Source: UBA2402 sp037139735
GTDB lineage: Bacteria > Planctomycetota > Phycisphaerae > Phycisphaerales > UBA1924
NCBI GenBank assembly: GCA_037139735.1
Contig: JBAXFU010000008.1
Span: 1 to 59,267, forward strand
DNA: 59,267 nt
Direction of reading: 5' to 3'
Position numbers and translations under genes: made by a program. Below are positions 24,850 through 34,503 of the stretch, one piece after another; the stretch's first letter is position 1, and each line of letters starts with the position of its first letter. The notes under the pieces were generated by a model. That model did no database searches and had not been told where the DNA came from. It saw only the letters and a program-made list of their open reading frames with translations.

Positions 24850-26277
24850 ATGACACGCTCCATCTCCATCCTCGCCGGATTGGCGCTCCTGCCGACGCTT
24901 CACGGCTGCTCCAGGCCCGAGATCCGCACCGACGCGCCCGCCTCGGTGCCCGCGAGGCCGTCCTTCGCGGCCAGCAACATGGCGGGCCACATGGCGGGCC
25001 AATCAGGTCGGGTGCAGGCAGATTGGCTCGCGCAGTTCGACGATCCCGCGTTGCGATCGCTCGTCGACGAGGCCCTGGCGAACAACCCCGACCTTCGGGC
25101 GGCATCGGCCCGCGTCGATCAGGCCCTGGCCCTTGCCGCCAAGGCGGGCGCACCACTGCTCCCAACGCTCGACCTTGGCGCGGGTGCGGCGTATCGCGAC
25201 GTCGGCCGCAACGCGGACCCCGCCGGGGCCTATTCGCTGGGACTGCAATCGTCGTGGGAACTCGACGTCTGGGGGCGGTTGCGATCGGCGCAGGCCGCGG
25301 CACGCTTCGACGCCGAGGCGGCGCAGCTCGATCGCGACTTCGCGGCCGATTCGCTGGCGGCCTCCGTGGCCCGCGGCTGGTTCCTCGCCATCGGCGCGGG
25401 CGAACAGCTCTCGGTGGCCGAGGAGCTCCTCGCCGTGCGTCAACGAACGCTGGCGGTGGTCGGCGCGCGTCGAAGCGCGGGCGTGGCGCAGCCGATCGAC
25501 CTGAGCGTCGCGAAGGCCGACGTCGACACGGCGAAGTCGGGCGTCGAGGCGGCCCGTGAATCGCGGCTCGACGCGCTTCGAAGCCTCGAACTGCTGCTGG
25601 GGCGTCACCCCGCCGCCGAGTTGGCGACGGGTCCGACGCTGCCGGCCCCTCCGGACCCCATGCCCGCCGGGCTGCCCAGCGAACTCCTCGAACGTCGACC
25701 CGACCTCGTGGCGGCGGATCGCCGGGTGGCGGCGGCGATCGGACGCCGCGAGAGCGCGAAAGCGGCGCGTCTGCCCTCCCTCTCGCTGACGGCCTCGCTG
25801 GGCACGGCCAGCGACGAGCTTCGCGACGTGCTGAACCCCGAGAACGCCGTCTGGAACCTGGGCGCCAACCTGCTGGCGCCGATCTTCGACGGCGGCCGGC
25901 GGCGGGCCGACTCGCTCGTGGCCGAGGCGCAGCAGCGCGAGGCGCTGGCCTCGTACGTGCAGGCGTGCCTGCGGGCGCTGGGCGACGTCGAATCGTCGCT
26001 GGCGGCCGAGGTCTTCCTGCGGTCGCGGGCCGAGCAACTCGATCGCGCGGTGGCCGAACTCGCCACGGCCCGCAACGCGGCGGAACTCCGCTATCGCCAA
26101 GGGCTCCTGAGCATCTTCGACCTGACGCAGGTGGAGGCGAGGCTGTACGACGCCAAGTCGCAGGCGGTCGCCGTGCGCACGTCGCAGTTCGTGCAACGAA
26201 CCAAACTCTGTCTCGCGCTGGGCGGCGGCCACGGGCCGGTCGCCGACAAGGCCGAGACGGGGACCGGAGACCAGTGA
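24850..26277 (+). CDS. RND efflux outer-membrane factor (NodT/OprM family)
   Basis: This 475-residue lipoprotein (signal ending LPTLHGC) has the TolC-like outer-membrane factor fold. WLAQFDDPALRSLVDEALAN is the classical start of the first repeat; NNPDLRAASARVDQALALAA, LGLQSSWELDVWGRLRSAQA and the second-half helices ELRYRQGLLSIFDLTQVEAR follow. The protein forms the outer-membrane channel of a tripartite efflux pump. A TATCAT box (24833-24838) ends 11 nt upstream. Its stop overlaps the start of the next gene (TGATG), giving translational coupling to the periplasmic adaptor. Confidence 0.93.
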   Translation: MTRSISILAGLALLPTLHGCSRPEIRTDAPASVPARPSFAASNMAGHMAGQSGRVQADWLAQFDDPALRSLVDEALANNPDLRAASARVDQALALAAKAGAPLLPTLDLGAGAAYRDVGRNADPAGAYSLGLQSSWELDVWGRLRSAQAAARFDAEAAQLDRDFAADSLAASVARGWFLAIGAGEQLSVAEELLAVRQRTLAVVGARRSAGVAQPIDLSVAKADVDTAKSGVEAARESRLDALRSLELLLGRHPAAELATGPTLPAPPDPMPAGLPSELLERRPDLVAADRRVAAAIGRRESAKAARLPSLSLTASLGTASDELRDVLNPENAVWNLGANLLAPIFDGGRRRADSLVAEAQQREALASYVQACLRALGDVESSLAAEVFLRSRAEQLDRAVAELATARNAAELRYRQGLLSIFDLTQVEARLYDAKSQAVAVRTSQFVQRTKLCLALGGGHGPVADKAETGTGDQ

Positions 26278-27470
26278 TGTCGCAACGCGATCGATCGCGA
26301 ACCCAGTGCCGGCGATGGCCGGCGGCCCTGCTGTTGCTCTCGCTTTCCGCGGGCGGCTGCCGCGAACGCGAGCCGGAGAAGCCCGCCAAGCCGCCGCCGA
26401 CGAGCGTCGAGGCGATGACGGTGACGGAACGCAACGTGCCGGTGTCGCACCCGTTCGTGGGCATGACCGACGCCTCTCGCCGCGTCGAGGTGCGGGCCCG
26501 CGTGCGGGGCTTCATCGTCGCCCGGACGTACAAGGAAGGGGGCATGGTCAAGTCGGGGGACGTGCTCTTCGAGCTCGACCCCCGCCCCTACGAGGCGGAC
26601 CTGCAGATCGCCCGCAGCCAACTCGACAAGGCCACGACCGCGCTGGCGCACGCGAACGTGGAAGTGGCCCGGTTCACGGAGCTGGTGAAGGCCGATGCCG
26701 CGAGCCAGAAGGAACTCGACGACGCGACGGCGCGTCGCGACTCGGCGCAGGCGGAGATCAAGGCGGCCGAGGCGCAGGTGTCGAAGGCGGAACTGGAGCT
26801 CAGCTACACGAAGGTGACCAGCCCGGTGGACGGCCTGGCGGGCAAGGCCCTTCGCGATGTGGGGGCGTACGTCGACGCGGGCCTCAACAGCCAGCTCACC
26901 GAGACGATCGAGGTGAACCCGATCTACGTGAACTTCGCGCTGGCGGAGCGCGACCTCCTGCGGTCGCAGGCGATGATCGCCTCCAAGCGGCTCTTCCTGC
27001 CCGAGGGGGGCGTGATGAAGGTGGACCTGACGCTGCTCGACGGCAGCGAGTATCCGCACGACGGCGCGATCAACTTCCGCGACATCGCGATCGATCCGGC
27101 GACGGGCACGGCCAAGGCGCGGGCCGAGTTCGCCAACCCCGGCTCGGACCTGCGGCCCGGGCAGTTCGTGCGAGGGCGGATCAGCGGGTACGAACTCGCC
27201 GGCGCGGTGGTGGTGCCCCGCAAGGCCGTGCTGCAGAACCCCGGCGGCTCGTTCGTGTACGTCGTCGTGGACGGGGACCGCATCGACGCGCGTCCGGTCG
27301 AGCTCGGCAGCTGGATCGGCGAGGACGTGGTGGTCGAGAAGGGGCTGGCCGAGGGCGATCGGCTCGTGGTCGAGGGCGTGCAGCGAATCGCCCCGGGGAT
27401 GACCGTCGAGGCCACCGCCGCCGCCGCGCCGGGCTCGTCGGCGAAGGCCCCGCCCGCCAAGGGTCGTTGA
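26277..27470 (+). CDS. RND efflux periplasmic adaptor (AcrA/MexA type)
   Basis: This 397-residue lipoprotein (signal ending LSLSAGGC) has the membrane-fusion-protein layout. The biotinyl-lipoyl half motif is EVRARVRGFIVARTYKEGG with VKSGDVLFELDPRPYEADL. A coiled-coil hairpin (QIARSQLDKATTALAHANVE to AEAQVSKAELELSYTKVTSP) follows, then the second lipoyl half, a beta-barrel domain and a membrane-proximal domain (NPGSDLRPGQFVRG, VVVPRKAVLQ). It links the inner-membrane pump to the outer-membrane channel. The ATG overlaps the stop of the upstream gene by 1 nt. Confidence 0.95.
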   Translation: MSQRDRSRTQCRRWPAALLLLSLSAGGCREREPEKPAKPPPTSVEAMTVTERNVPVSHPFVGMTDASRRVEVRARVRGFIVARTYKEGGMVKSGDVLFELDPRPYEADLQIARSQLDKATTALAHANVEVARFTELVKADAASQKELDDATARRDSAQAEIKAAEAQVSKAELELSYTKVTSPVDGLAGKALRDVGAYVDAGLNSQLTETIEVNPIYVNFALAERDLLRSQAMIASKRLFLPEGGVMKVDLTLLDGSEYPHDGAINFRDIAIDPATGTAKARAEFANPGSDLRPGQFVRGRISGYELAGAVVVPRKAVLQNPGGSFVYVVVDGDRIDARPVELGSWIGEDVVVEKGLAEGDRLVVEGVQRIAPGMTVEATAAAAPGSSAKAPPAKGR

Positions 27471-27518
27471 CGGACTCGTGTTCGGCCCCATGGGTCTCCA
27501 CCCTGGAGTGATTGCCTT

Positions 27519-30500
27519 ATGTTCGCCAGGTTCTTCGTCGACAGGCCCGTCTTCGCCTCGGTGATCTCGATCCTCATCCTGCTGGGCGGGGTGGTGACGC
27601 TGTCGACGTTGCCGGTGGCGCAGTTCCCCGAGATCTCGCCGCCCACGGTGGAGATCGCCGCCAGCTACCCGGGCGCGAGCGCGGAACGCATCGCCCAGTC
27701 GGTGGCCGCCCCCATCGAGCAGCAGCTCAGCGGGGCCAAGGGCCTGCTCTACTTCCAGTCGCAGTCGGCCAACGACGGGTCGTGCCGCATCACCGTGACC
27801 TTCGAGATCGGGACCGATCTCGACATGGCGGCGGTCGAGGTGCAGAACCGGGTGAAGCTCGCGGAGCCGCGGCTGCCGCAGATCGTGCTCCAGCAGGGCC
27901 TGACGATCACGAAGAAGTCGTCGAACATCCTGCTGGTGGCGGTGCTGCGGTCCAAGGACCCGCGGTACGACGAACTCTTCCTGAACAACTACGCCTCGAT
28001 CAACCTGGTGGACGCGCTCAAGCGGGTGCCCGGCGTGGGCGACGCGATGGCCTACGGGGCCAAGGACTATTCCATGCGGCTGTGGGTGAATCCCGACCGC
28101 ATGGCGCAGAAGGGGATCACGGTTTCGGACATCTCCGCCGCCGTGCAGGAGCAGAACGGCCTGTACGCCGCGGGCCGCATCGGCCAGCAACCCAACCCGA
28201 CGCCTTCGCCGAGCACCTTGCCGGTGATCACGCGCGGACGTCTGGAGGAGCCTCGCGACTTCGAGGAGATCATCCTGCGGGCCGAGCCGGACGGCTCGCT
28301 GCTGCGCTTTCGCGACGTCGGCCGCGCCGAACTGGGGTCGCAGAGTTACGACCTCTTCGGGCGGCTCAACGGCGCCCCTTCGACGCTGATGCTGGTCTAT
28401 CTGCAACCCGGCGCCAACGCCCTGTCGACGGCCCAGGGCGTGGAGAACGCGCTGAAGGAACTCTCGGCGGGCTTTCCGCGAGGCGTCGAGTACGCGGTGC
28501 CCTACGACACCACGCGGTTCATCCGGGTGTCGATCGAGAAGGTGATCCACACCTTCCTCGAGGCGGTGATCCTGGTGGTGCTGGTGGTCTTCATCTTCCT
28601 GCAGTCGCTGCGGGCGACCATCATCCCGCTGCTGGCGGTGCCCGTGTCGATCATCGGCACGTTCATCCTGATGCAGCCGCTGGGCTTCTCGGTGAACACC
28701 CTGAGCCTCTTCGGCCTCGTGCTGGCCATCGGCATCGTGGTCGACGACGCCATCGTGGTGATCGAGAACGTCGAGCGATTGATGCACGAGGAGCACCTCG
28801 ACCCGCGCGAGGCCACCATCAAGGCGGTGGGCCAGGTGACCGGGCCGGTCATCGCCAGCGTGCTGGTGCTGGCGGCGGTCTTCGTGCCGGTGGGCTTCCT
28901 GGGGGGCATGACGGGTCAGTTGTACCGGCAGTTCGCCATCACCATCGCCGTGTCGGTGGCCATCTCGGGCATCGTGGCCCTGACGCTCACGCCCGCCCTC
29001 TGCCGCCTGCTGCTCAAGGCCCACACGGGACCCAAGCTCCTCCCCTTCCGCTGGTTCAACGCGATCTTCGACGCCATCACGTCGGTCTACGCCCGCCTGG
29101 TGCGGCTCACGCTCCGAGGCTGGCCGCTGGGCATCGCGGCCTTCGGCGTCATCTGCTGGGGAATCCACTTCCTCGCCACGCACCTGCCGTCGGGCTTCAT
29201 CCCCGACGAGGACCAGGGGTACTTCATCGTCGCGGTGCAGCTTCCCGACGGCGCGTCGGTCGAGCGGACCGACGCGGTGGTGCGTCAGGTCGAGTCCTTC
29301 CTCTCGTCGCAGGAGGAGGTGGCCGACGTCATCACGCTGGGCGGGCAGAACATCCTGGCCAACAGCGCGGCGCAGACCAACGCGTGCGCGATGTTCGTGA
29401 CGCTCAAGCCCTGGGAGGAGCGGCCGGGGCGGGCGGGACACGTGCGGTCTGTCATCGGCCGCACCTTCGCCAACTTCCGCTCACTTCGCGAGGGCGTGGT
29501 GCTGCCCTTCAACCCGCCGTCGGTGCCGGGGCTGGGCCAGCGGGCGGGCTTCGAGTACCAGTTGCAAAGCCGCGCGTCGTCCGATCCGCGAGAACTCGCC
29601 AAGGTCATGAAGGAGTTCGTGAAGGAGGCGCAGACGCATCCCGAGATCACCAGCGTCTCGACGACCGTCAGCGTCGGGCAGCCGCAGCTGCTCGCCGAGG
29701 TGGACCGCGAGCACGCCAAGTCGCTGGGCGTTCCGATCAACGAGGTCTTCGGGACGCTGCAGGCCCTCTTGGGGTCGCTGTACGTCAACGACTTCGACAA
29801 GTTCGGGCGCGTCTACCGCGTGATGCTGCAGGCCGAACCCGAGTTCCGCCAGAGCCCCGACGACCTCTCCCGCGTGTTCGTCCGCAACGCCCAGAGGCAG
29901 ATGGTGCCCCTGTCGACCATCCTCGACACCACGCAGCAGGCAGGACCGGTGACGGTGAGCCGCTTCAACGGGTTCCTCTCGGCGCAGATCGGCGGCGTGC
30001 CGGGGCCGGGCTTCAGCACGGGCGATTCGATCCGCCGCCTGACCGAGTTGAGCGCCAAGCTCCCGCAGGGGTACGGCTTCGAGTGGTCGGGCCAGTCGTA
30101 CCAGGAGATCAAGGCGGGCAACGCCGCACCGATGGTGATGGCCTTCGGGTTGATCATCGTCTTCCTCGTGCTGGCGGCGCAGTACGAGTCCTTCTCGCTG
30201 CCGATCTCGGTGCTGCTGGCGGTGCCGCTGGGCCTGGTGGGCGCGCTTGGCATCACGTGGCTCATGAAGATGAGCATGGACGTCTACTTCCAGATCGGCC
30301 TGCTCACGCTGATCGGCCTTTCGGCCAAGACGGCCATCCTCATCGTGGAGTTCGCGACGCAAAAGCGTGCCGAGGGGCTGGGCATCCTCGACGCGGCGGT
30401 CGAAGCCGCCCGCCTGCGGTTCCGGCCGATCCTGATGACGTCGCTGGCCTTCATCCTGGGCGTGGTGCCGCTGATGAAGGCGACCGGGGCGGGCGCCGCG

Positions 30501-30677
30501 AGCCAGCACTCGATCGGCACGGGCGTCTTCGGGGGCATGGTGTCGGCCACCGTGCTGAGCTTCTTCCTGGTGCCCTTGTACTTCCTGATCGTCTGCTCGA
30601 TCTTCCAGCGGCGGACGCCGCCGGCGGCGGCGACGACGGCAACGACCGCGGCGCCGACCCCGCCGTCGGCCCATTGA
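27519..30677 (+). CDS. RND multidrug efflux pump (AcrB/MexB family, HAE1)
   Basis: This 1052-residue inner-membrane proton/drug antiporter has the full length of the AcrB family. The N-terminus FARFFVDRPVFASVISILI is typical. Transmembrane helix 4 carries the paired aspartates in AIGIVVDDAIVVIENVER, and the relay lysine is in LIGLSAKTAILIVEFA. The two large periplasmic loops are complete. The substrate cannot be told, but the HAE1-type sequence suggests hydrophobic drugs or biocides rather than metals. GGAG lies 10 nt before the ATG. It is the third gene of the operon with the channel and adaptor genes; no adjacent TetR-type repressor was found. Confidence 0.96.
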   Translation: MFARFFVDRPVFASVISILILLGGVVTLSTLPVAQFPEISPPTVEIAASYPGASAERIAQSVAAPIEQQLSGAKGLLYFQSQSANDGSCRITVTFEIGTDLDMAAVEVQNRVKLAEPRLPQIVLQQGLTITKKSSNILLVAVLRSKDPRYDELFLNNYASINLVDALKRVPGVGDAMAYGAKDYSMRLWVNPDRMAQKGITVSDISAAVQEQNGLYAAGRIGQQPNPTPSPSTLPVITRGRLEEPRDFEEIILRAEPDGSLLRFRDVGRAELGSQSYDLFGRLNGAPSTLMLVYLQPGANALSTAQGVENALKELSAGFPRGVEYAVPYDTTRFIRVSIEKVIHTFLEAVILVVLVVFIFLQSLRATIIPLLAVPVSIIGTFILMQPLGFSVNTLSLFGLVLAIGIVVDDAIVVIENVERLMHEEHLDPREATIKAVGQVTGPVIASVLVLAAVFVPVGFLGGMTGQLYRQFAITIAVSVAISGIVALTLTPALCRLLLKAHTGPKLLPFRWFNAIFDAITSVYARLVRLTLRGWPLGIAAFGVICWGIHFLATHLPSGFIPDEDQGYFIVAVQLPDGASVERTDAVVRQVESFLSSQEEVADVITLGGQNILANSAAQTNACAMFVTLKPWEERPGRAGHVRSVIGRTFANFRSLREGVVLPFNPPSVPGLGQRAGFEYQLQSRASSDPRELAKVMKEFVKEAQTHPEITSVSTTVSVGQPQLLAEVDREHAKSLGVPINEVFGTLQALLGSLYVNDFDKFGRVYRVMLQAEPEFRQSPDDLSRVFVRNAQRQMVPLSTILDTTQQAGPVTVSRFNGFLSAQIGGVPGPGFSTGDSIRRLTELSAKLPQGYGFEWSGQSYQEIKAGNAAPMVMAFGLIIVFLVLAAQYESFSLPISVLLAVPLGLVGALGITWLMKMSMDVYFQIGLLTLIGLSAKTAILIVEFATQKRAEGLGILDAAVEAARLRFRPILMTSLAFILGVVPLMKATGAGAASQHSIGTGVFGGMVSATVLSFFLVPLYFLIVCSIFQRRTPPAAATTATTAAPTPPSAH

Positions 30678-30718
30678 TGCTGCGAACCGGGGAACGCCGT
30701 GGCGACCGGCACCCGCAC

Positions 30719-30724
30719 TACACT
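30719..30724 (+). promoter_or_regulatory. -10-like box before the histidine kinase gene
   Basis: TACACT ends 8 nt before the ATG at 30733, with no Shine-Dalgarno sequence. It suggests that the kinase is transcribed separately from the RND operon. Confidence 0.45.
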
Positions 30725-30732
30725 CTCGCTCG

Positions 30733-33444
30733 ATGGAGAGATCGACCGTGAGCGTGCTGCTGGTGGAGGGGGCGGATCCCGCCGCCGCTCGCCGGCTGAC
30801 GGACCTGCTCGCCACGGAGGCGAGGCGGGTGTCGTTGGTGTCCGTGGTGGCGTCGGTTCGCGCCGCGTGCGAGACGCTCGCCGGGCCCGCGAACATCGAC
30901 GCGGTGCTGCTGGACGGGACGATTCCCGAAGTCGACGCGTCGGCGGCGATCGCCGCCATGAAGGCCGCTCGTCCGCAGGTGTCCGTCATCCTGATCGATC
31001 ACGCGTCGGGCCGGGACGGGGCGACGCTCCACGCGAGGGGCGCGGACGACCGACTGCCCGCCGCTTCGCTCGAGGCGGAACTGCTGGTGCGGACGATCGA
31101 GCACGCCATCGAGCGACGTCACTGGCTCGCCGCCTCGCACGGGACGCTGGCGAGGGCCGAGGCCTTCCTCGCCTCGTGCCCGGCGGCGACGTTCATCAAG
31201 GACGCCTCCGGACGCTACGTCTTCGCCAACCAACGCTTCGAGCGATCGCTGGGCCTGAGCCCGGGCGGGTGGCGAGGCCGTCGCGACGAGGACCTGCTCC
31301 CCGAGGCCGCGGCCGCGATGCTGCGGGCGCACGACGCGGCGGTGCTCGACGAAGGGCGGTCGCTGGAGTTCCAGGAGGTGATTCCCGGGCTCGACGGGGA
31401 ATGCGAGTGGCTGAGCTACCGCTTTCCGCTGTCGACCTCGCCGGGCGTGATGCACGTGGCGGGCATGGCGGTCGACGTCACGCGGCGAACCCGGGCCGAC
31501 GAGGCGTTGCGGGTGGCCGAGACGGCGCGGCTTGCCGCGGTGCAAATGCAGGCCGACGCCCTCGACGCGCTGCCCGACCGGGTCGCGCTCCTCGATGAAC
31601 ACGGCAAGGTGGTGGCCGCCAACCGGGCGTGGCGGCGACGGTCCGCGGAGCATTCGCCATTCGAGGCCGACATCGTGGTCGCTCAAGAGGACATCGATCC
31701 CGCCGACGCCCAGCGGGTCCTGCGGGCGCTGCACGACGTGCTGGCGGGGCTTCGGGAGGGCTTCTCGATCGCGTGCCGTCGCGGCACGACGCCGGGATCC
31801 CGCCGCCTGGAGATGGTCGCCCACCGCAGCGGCGGCGCGGGCCGGCCGCTGGTGGCGGTGATGATCCGCGAGGTGGAGGCGATCGCCCCGGTGGAGGAAT
31901 CGGCCGCCACGCGTCTCTACCGGCGGGTGATCGAGACGTCGCACGAGGGCATCTGGGTGACGGACCGCGAGGGCCGCACCACGCTCGCCAATCGACGCTT
32001 GGCGGCGATGCTGGGACGCGACGACTCGGAGATGGCCGGACTGCGGCTCGCCGACGTGGCCCGTGCGTCGGAGGTGCTGCTCGCGGAGGCGGCGGAGCGA
32101 TCGAGCGGCGGATGGCCCGTGCAATACGAACTCGAGCTCGCGGCCAGGGACGGTCGCGTCGTCACGGCGAGCGTCTCGGCCTGCTCGATGCTGGATGAAT
32201 CGGGCATGGTCGAGGGAACGCTGCGGATGCTCGACGACGTGACCGAGCGACGCGCCACCGACAGGGCGGTGCGAGAGACACAGCAGCAGCTCGGCCGCAT
32301 GCAGAAGCTCGAAGCCATCGGCCTGCTCGCCGAGGGCGTGGCTCACGACATCAACAACCTCTTGACGGCCGTTCGCGGCTACGCGGGCCTGACCCGCTCG
32401 GCGTTGGGGCCGGACCATCCCGCCCTCGAGTCGCTCGATCAGGTCGAGGAAGCGGCCAGACAGGCCTCGGGCGTGGCGTCGTCGCTCCTGACCTTCGCCA
32501 AGGGGGGTGCGTCGGAGAAGTCGCCGGTGCGTCTGGCGAGCATCGTCGAGGAGGCGGCTCGCCTCTTCCGTCGCACGCTGGGCGCCCGCATCGACCTCTC
32601 GATCGACACGCGGGAGGGAGAGGACCTCTGGGTGCTGGGCGACCGCACGCACCTGCATCAGGTGATCACGCACCTGGCCCTCAACGCCCGCGACGCCGTC
32701 CGCGAGCAGGGCGGCGCGATCTCCATCCGCGTCGAACCCGATCGCGGGGGCAAGCAGACGCAGACCTGGGCGGCCATCCTGGTCGAGGACGACGGATCGG
32801 GCATGCCTCCCGAGGTGCAGGGCAAGATCTTCGATCCCTTCTTCACCACCAAGCCCGCCGGCGAAGGCATGGGGCTCGGCCTGTCGATGATTCACGGCAT
32901 CGTGAAGGACCACGGCGGTCGGATCGAGGTGCACTCTGCGCCCGGGGAAGGATCGCGATTCCGCGTGCTGCTGCCCTGCGTCGCCGCGGGTGCCGCGGGC
33001 GCCACGACCACCGTGTTGGCGTCGACGGCCCCGTCGGACTGGACGGCCGAGGGCCCCGCGACACGCCTGCCCCCCGGGCCGGCCATGGTGGTGCAGGAGA
33101 GCCCGATGATTCGGGGGGTGGTGGGCTCCATGCTGGCCTCGCTGGGCTACGAGGTGGTGTACGCCTCGGACATGGCCGGCTCGCTCGAGACCGCCCGGGG
33201 GCACGGCGCGGCCACGTGGCTGCTCGTGTCGGACGCCGTGCTGCGAGACGGATCGGCCCGGACGCTCCTCGAATCGCTCCGACGCACGGTGCCCGAGGCC
33301 TGCGGGGTGGCGATCGCCGACACCACGCCCGAAGAGGGGACCGAGCTGCCGGGGATGGCGACCCTCCGCAAGCCCTTCCGAATCGCCGACCTCGAGGCAT
33401 GCCTGCGGACGCTCGGATCGGCCGCCGCGACGTCGAGCGGCTGA
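30733..33444 (+). CDS. hybrid PAS sensor histidine kinase
   Basis: This 903-residue cytoplasmic protein has no membrane segment. Domain order is: receiver-like N-terminus (VSVLLVEGADPAAARRLTDL, AVLLDGTIPEVD), three PAS domains (FIKDASGRYVFANQRFERSL; LLDEHGKVVAANRAW; WVTDREGRTTLANRRLAAML), and HisKA with the phospho-acceptor His538 in LLAEGVAHDINNLL. HATPase follows (LALNARDAVRE, DDGSGMPPEVQGKIFDPFF, GLGLSMIHGI), then a C-terminal receiver (WLLVSDAVLRDG). Both receivers lack the usual pair of acidic residues after the first strand, so they may be weak or non-phosphorylatable. A NarL-type regulator follows 25 nt downstream and is the likely partner. Confidence 0.92.
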   Translation: MERSTVSVLLVEGADPAAARRLTDLLATEARRVSLVSVVASVRAACETLAGPANIDAVLLDGTIPEVDASAAIAAMKAARPQVSVILIDHASGRDGATLHARGADDRLPAASLEAELLVRTIEHAIERRHWLAASHGTLARAEAFLASCPAATFIKDASGRYVFANQRFERSLGLSPGGWRGRRDEDLLPEAAAAMLRAHDAAVLDEGRSLEFQEVIPGLDGECEWLSYRFPLSTSPGVMHVAGMAVDVTRRTRADEALRVAETARLAAVQMQADALDALPDRVALLDEHGKVVAANRAWRRRSAEHSPFEADIVVAQEDIDPADAQRVLRALHDVLAGLREGFSIACRRGTTPGSRRLEMVAHRSGGAGRPLVAVMIREVEAIAPVEESAATRLYRRVIETSHEGIWVTDREGRTTLANRRLAAMLGRDDSEMAGLRLADVARASEVLLAEAAERSSGGWPVQYELELAARDGRVVTASVSACSMLDESGMVEGTLRMLDDVTERRATDRAVRETQQQLGRMQKLEAIGLLAEGVAHDINNLLTAVRGYAGLTRSALGPDHPALESLDQVEEAARQASGVASSLLTFAKGGASEKSPVRLASIVEEAARLFRRTLGARIDLSIDTREGEDLWVLGDRTHLHQVITHLALNARDAVREQGGAISIRVEPDRGGKQTQTWAAILVEDDGSGMPPEVQGKIFDPFFTTKPAGEGMGLGLSMIHGIVKDHGGRIEVHSAPGEGSRFRVLLPCVAAGAAGATTTVLASTAPSDWTAEGPATRLPPGPAMVVQESPMIRGVVGSMLASLGYEVVYASDMAGSLETARGHGAATWLLVSDAVLRDGSARTLLESLRRTVPEACGVAIADTTPEEGTELPGMATLRKPFRIADLEACLRTLGSAAATSSG

Positions 33445-33469
33445 GGGGCCTGATACCGTTGAGCACTCC

Positions 33470-34126
33470 ATGAACGATCTCATCCGGGTGGTGCTGGCCG
33501 ACGATCACACGCTGGTTCGCCAGTCGCTCTCGCGCCTGCTCAACGAACACGCCGACATGCAGGTGACCGCCGACGTCGGCAGCGCGGACGAAGCCGTCGA
33601 GGCCTGCCTTCGCCAGGGGTCGACCGTCGACGTGGTGCTGCTCGACATCGACATGCCCGGCATCGCCGCCTTCGACGCGGCTCGGACGATCATCGCCCGC
33701 TGCCCGGGCGCCAAGGTCATCTTCCTCAGCGCCTTCACGCACGAGCGGTACATCCAGGCCGCGCTGGCGTGCGGGGCGATGGGCTACCTCTGCAAGACCG
33801 AGCCGCCCGAGAAAGTCATCAAGGCCATTCGGTCGGTCGCCGCGGGGCAGTCGTACTTCTCGCCCGAGGTGCAGTCGCGGCTGGTGGTCGACAGCTCGGG
33901 CGTTCACCTCGAGGTGAAGCCCACCATGCAGAACCTCACGCCCCGGGAGCTCGAGGTGCTCACCTACATCGCCAAGGGGCTCTCCAAGAAGGAGATCGCC
34001 AACCTGATGCACCTGTCGGTCAAGACGGTCGAGAATCACACGGCCAACGTCATGGGCCGACTCGACATTCACGACCGCGTGCAACTGACTCGCTTGGCGA
34101 TCCGCGAAGGGCTGATCGAACCCTGA
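33470..34126 (+). CDS. NarL/FixJ-family response regulator
   Basis: This 218-residue regulator has a receiver domain (RVVLADDHTLVRQSLSRLL with the Asp-Asp pair, phospho-acceptor Asp59 in VVLLDIDMPG, FLSAFT, and Lys in GYLCKTEPPEKV). A LuxR/GerE helix-turn-helix follows at the end (LTPRELEVLTYIAKGLSKKE, HLSVKTVENHTANVMGRL). It binds DNA as a dimer after phosphorylation. It lies 25 nt after the hybrid histidine kinase gene. A possible -10-like box (TACCGT, 33454-33459) lies 10 nt before its ATG. Possible targets include its own downstream region, which holds several palindromes. Confidence 0.95.
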   Translation: MNDLIRVVLADDHTLVRQSLSRLLNEHADMQVTADVGSADEAVEACLRQGSTVDVVLLDIDMPGIAAFDAARTIIARCPGAKVIFLSAFTHERYIQAALACGAMGYLCKTEPPEKVIKAIRSVAAGQSYFSPEVQSRLVVDSSGVHLEVKPTMQNLTPRELEVLTYIAKGLSKKEIANLMHLSVKTVENHTANVMGRLDIHDRVQLTRLAIREGLIEP

Positions 34127-34503
34127 GGGCGTCCGCCAAGCCCCGAACGACGCCCTCGCGACCTCGCGCTCGCCTATCCACATTCAGGGGATATCCCCTC
34201 GCCGGGGCACATTCCCGGGTGCCCCTCTTCAGGGGATGCCTTTCGCAAACAGCTGAACTGCAGTCACTTGCAGTATTCACACGAGATCCCCCAGATGGAC
34301 CACAGGTTTGGGGTCGAATTACCTATACACGCGTTCCGGGGGGGGTTCCGATAGTCTGCACGTCAGCGAATCACCCTCGATTCCGCACATGGCACGGTGG
34401 CACAGGCCGTGGTTTGGTGGAAAGGACTCTGTCGAATCACCCGGCGGTGGAACCGGGAAGTCCGAGCGGCATCGGGGTTGACTCGCACAACAAGGACGAT
34501 CAC
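34127..34503 (+). promoter_or_regulatory. long regulatory region of the orphan HTH gene
   Basis: A 377-bp noncoding region is rich in symmetric elements. AGGGGATATCCCCT (34186-34199) is a perfect palindrome. GGGGCAC/GTGCCCC (34204-34225) and CCCCT/AGGGG (34222-34235) are hairpins. TTCAGGGGAT occurs twice (about 34183 and 34228), and CTGCAGT/TTGCAGT are close repeats near 34259-34275. The first palindrome could be an operator for a dimeric regulator, possibly the NarL-type protein encoded just upstream. AAGGA (34491-34495) is the ribosome binding site of the next gene. The long leader contrasts with the very short leaders of most genes here. Confidence 0.5.

Noticed and set aside
26091..29441. 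A 1116-codon minus-strand frame across the RND operon
   Set aside because: Antisense to the adaptor and pump genes, and extremely rich in His, Arg, Gln and Asp, as expected from the reverse of GC-rich codons.
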